64,000 nucleotides of DNA from assembly GCF_900114825.1 (NCBI RefSeq), contig NZ_FOUI01000001.1, positions 393,067 to 457,066 of the forward strand. Reading direction: 5' to 3'. The DNA comes from Halopseudomonas yangmingensis. Lineage in GTDB: Bacteria > Pseudomonadota > Gammaproteobacteria > Pseudomonadales > Pseudomonadaceae. The translations under genes were made by a program, and so were the position numbers. The number at the start of each line of letters is the position of its first letter. The first letter of the stretch is position 1. Positions 62,885 through 64,000 of this stretch are shown here, in pieces. The notes under the pieces are model-generated. The model did not search any database. It was given only the letters and a program-made list of their open reading frames with translations, and was not told where the DNA came from.

Positions 62885-64000
62885 ATGGCTGGCATCAACG
62901 CTGTTGTGCTCAAGGTTGTAGGGCAGGTGTTTGCACTAGATGCATCCGGTGGGAGACGCCTGTTGCTGGAAGGTGACACTGTGCTTGCCGGAGAGCAGGT
63001 GATTACGGATGGTGCAGGCGCCGTTACGATAAGGCTGGATGATGGCCAGGTCATGGACCTTGGGCGTGATACCCGTTTTGTGCTGTCCGCTTCAGAGCCG
63101 GGTGCCTCGGTTGAGCCAATGGATATTGCTGCCATTCAGCAGGCGATTGCTGCAGGCCAGGATCCCAGTGTTTTGCTTGAGGCTACGGCAGCTGGCCCGG
63201 CTGCTGGTGGCGCCGCTGGTGGTGAAGGTGGTGGACATTCATTTGTGTTACTGGATCGGCTGGACTTGCGGATCAACCCGGATGTGGGTCTTGATACGGT
63301 TGGACCGGCTGTTGCGCTGTTGGAATTGCCACAAGATCAGGATCCTCTGTTTCCGGATCTGGATGAAGCTGAGCCGCCAAGTATTTCCATCCAGCCACTG
63401 GGCGGTGCCGAGAATGCCAGCGTGGTTGAAGGTGGCGTTCTACAGTTTCTGGTAAGCCTTTCTGCCCCCAGCTCTGTGCCGGTTAGTTTTACCTGGACAG
63501 TCTCGCTTGGCAGCGCGAGCACGGCTGATCTTGCCGAGCCGGTAGTGCTTACTGGTACGGTAACTATCCCTGCGGGAAGCACCTCTTACCTGATTAGTCT
63601 GCCAACATTCGATGACCTTCTGTTTGAAGGTGGTCCTGGCACTTTTGAAGACTTGCAGATCAGTATTAGCGATGTACAGGGTGCTGTTCCGGGGTCAACA
63701 GAGGCAACCGGCCTGATTGAAGACAACGACAGCCTGCCGGTGGTCAACCTGGACGCGGTGGACGGCGTTGGCGCCCAGGCAGTGGAAGGCCAACCGCTGC
63801 AGTTTACCGTACGCCTGAGCGGCCCGTCGGCCAGCCCGGTGGAAGTCAACTGGACCCTGCAACTGGACGGCAGTGCGAGCGCCGATGACCTGCAGAGCCC
63901 GATCAGCTACAGCGGTAGCGTCACCATTCCGGCCGGCCAGCTGAGCGCGGTGGTCAGTGTACCGACACTGGATGACAACCTGTTCGAAGGCGGGGCGGGC
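62885..64000 (+). CDS. lapA: LapA-like giant adhesin, N-terminal part (runs off the window)
   Basis: The first 372 codons of a cell-surface adhesin, open to the window end. Residues 1-100 are the retention module (VLKVVGQVFALDASGGRRLL, EGDTVLAGEQVITD, LDDGQVMDLGRDTRF) that plugs LapE and holds the protein at the surface. A tandem TAAG-PAAG at 101-108 fits the LapG protease cleavage motif. A Gly-rich linker follows. From about residue 168 come Calx-beta-like repeats of about 105 aa (VEGGVLQFLVSLSAPSS ... FEGG ... ATGLIEDNDS), the first complete and the second cut by the window. GGGAGAAAG precedes the ATG. The second repeat is visibly richer in GC than the first. Confidence 0.92.
   Translation, partial: MAGINAVVLKVVGQVFALDASGGRRLLLEGDTVLAGEQVITDGAGAVTIRLDDGQVMDLGRDTRFVLSASEPGASVEPMDIAAIQQAIAAGQDPSVLLEATAAGPAAGGAAGGEGGGHSFVLLDRLDLRINPDVGLDTVGPAVALLELPQDQDPLFPDLDEAEPPSISIQPLGGAENASVVEGGVLQFLVSLSAPSSVPVSFTWTVSLGSASTADLAEPVVLTGTVTIPAGSTSYLISLPTFDDLLFEGGPGTFEDLQISISDVQGAVPGSTEATGLIEDNDSLPVVNLDAVDGVGAQAVEGQPLQFTVRLSGPSASPVEVNWTLQLDGSASADDLQSPISYSGSVTIPAGQLSAVVSVPTLDDNLFEGGAG

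Overview
The window looks like the chromosome of a motile, biofilm-forming gammaproteobacterium of the Pseudomonadaceae. The Pseudomonas-type flagellar and chemotaxis block (flgZ, flgN, flgM, flgA, cheV, cheR), an AmrZ-type regulator, MetR and a Lap-type adhesin secretion system all point there. A sodium-pumping oxaloacetate decarboxylase (oadGAB) and a cutinase-like secreted hydrolase suggest a marine or halotolerant relative such as Halopseudomonas (the former P. pertucinogena group). That genus assignment is inference from gene content only. No phage, insertion sequence, integrase or CRISPR array was seen; this is ordinary chromosome with a few small palindromic repeats.

Layout. 1-4.7 kb: the 3' part of a MgtE magnesium transporter, then oadG-oadA-oadB closed by a strong terminator. 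4.7-8.5 kb: amrZ, a tRNA-Arg(CCT) whose 3' half lies antisense to the end of an NnrS-like membrane protein gene, a small conserved protein and an MFS transporter. 8.5-13 kb: flagellar and chemotaxis genes, with a clear sigma-28 promoter before flgM. 13-24 kb: apbC/mrp, dcd, a DNA-repair alkyltransferase, a TSUP exporter, a large hybrid histidine kinase, mnmC, acetyl-CoA synthetase and a universal stress protein. 24-32 kb: an RstAB-like two-component pair, a TetR regulator, an SDR, a secreted cutinase-like hydrolase, divergent metR/rlmM with a perfect MetR box between them, and tusA. 32-44.5 kb: a DUF3080 lipoprotein, an overlapping membrane trio (DUF2157, DUF4401, GDYXXLXY), a MATE pump, epmC, pdxB, an ATP-NAD kinase-like protein, htpX and alaA. 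44.5-57.6 kb: an acyl-CoA ligase, cobT-cobC-cobS, an SDR and acyl-CoA dehydrogenase pair, pirin, a DEAD-box helicase and several small sulfur or redox genes. 57.6-64 kb: lapE-lapB-lapC type I secretion genes, divergent from the start of a giant LapA-like adhesin that runs off the window.

How it fits together. The two ends of the attach-or-swim decision are both here. AmrZ, FlgZ (a PilZ protein), the flagellar checkpoint FlgM/FlgN and CheV/CheR serve motility, and the Lap adhesin with its degenerate-C39 ABC transporter and a tandem LapG-type cleavage motif serves surface retention. The rest is core metabolism: cobalamin nucleotide-loop assembly, pyridoxal phosphate synthesis, acetate activation, tRNA and rRNA modification, and fatty-acid handling.

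The most unusual non-coding signal is a family of ERIC-like palindromic elements at about 35.7, 39.4 and 46.3 kb. Two full copies share a core, while their stems differ in sequence yet stay base-paired, which is the pattern expected of a selected secondary structure. By eye the DNA from about 33 to 57 kb is richer in GC than the flanks.
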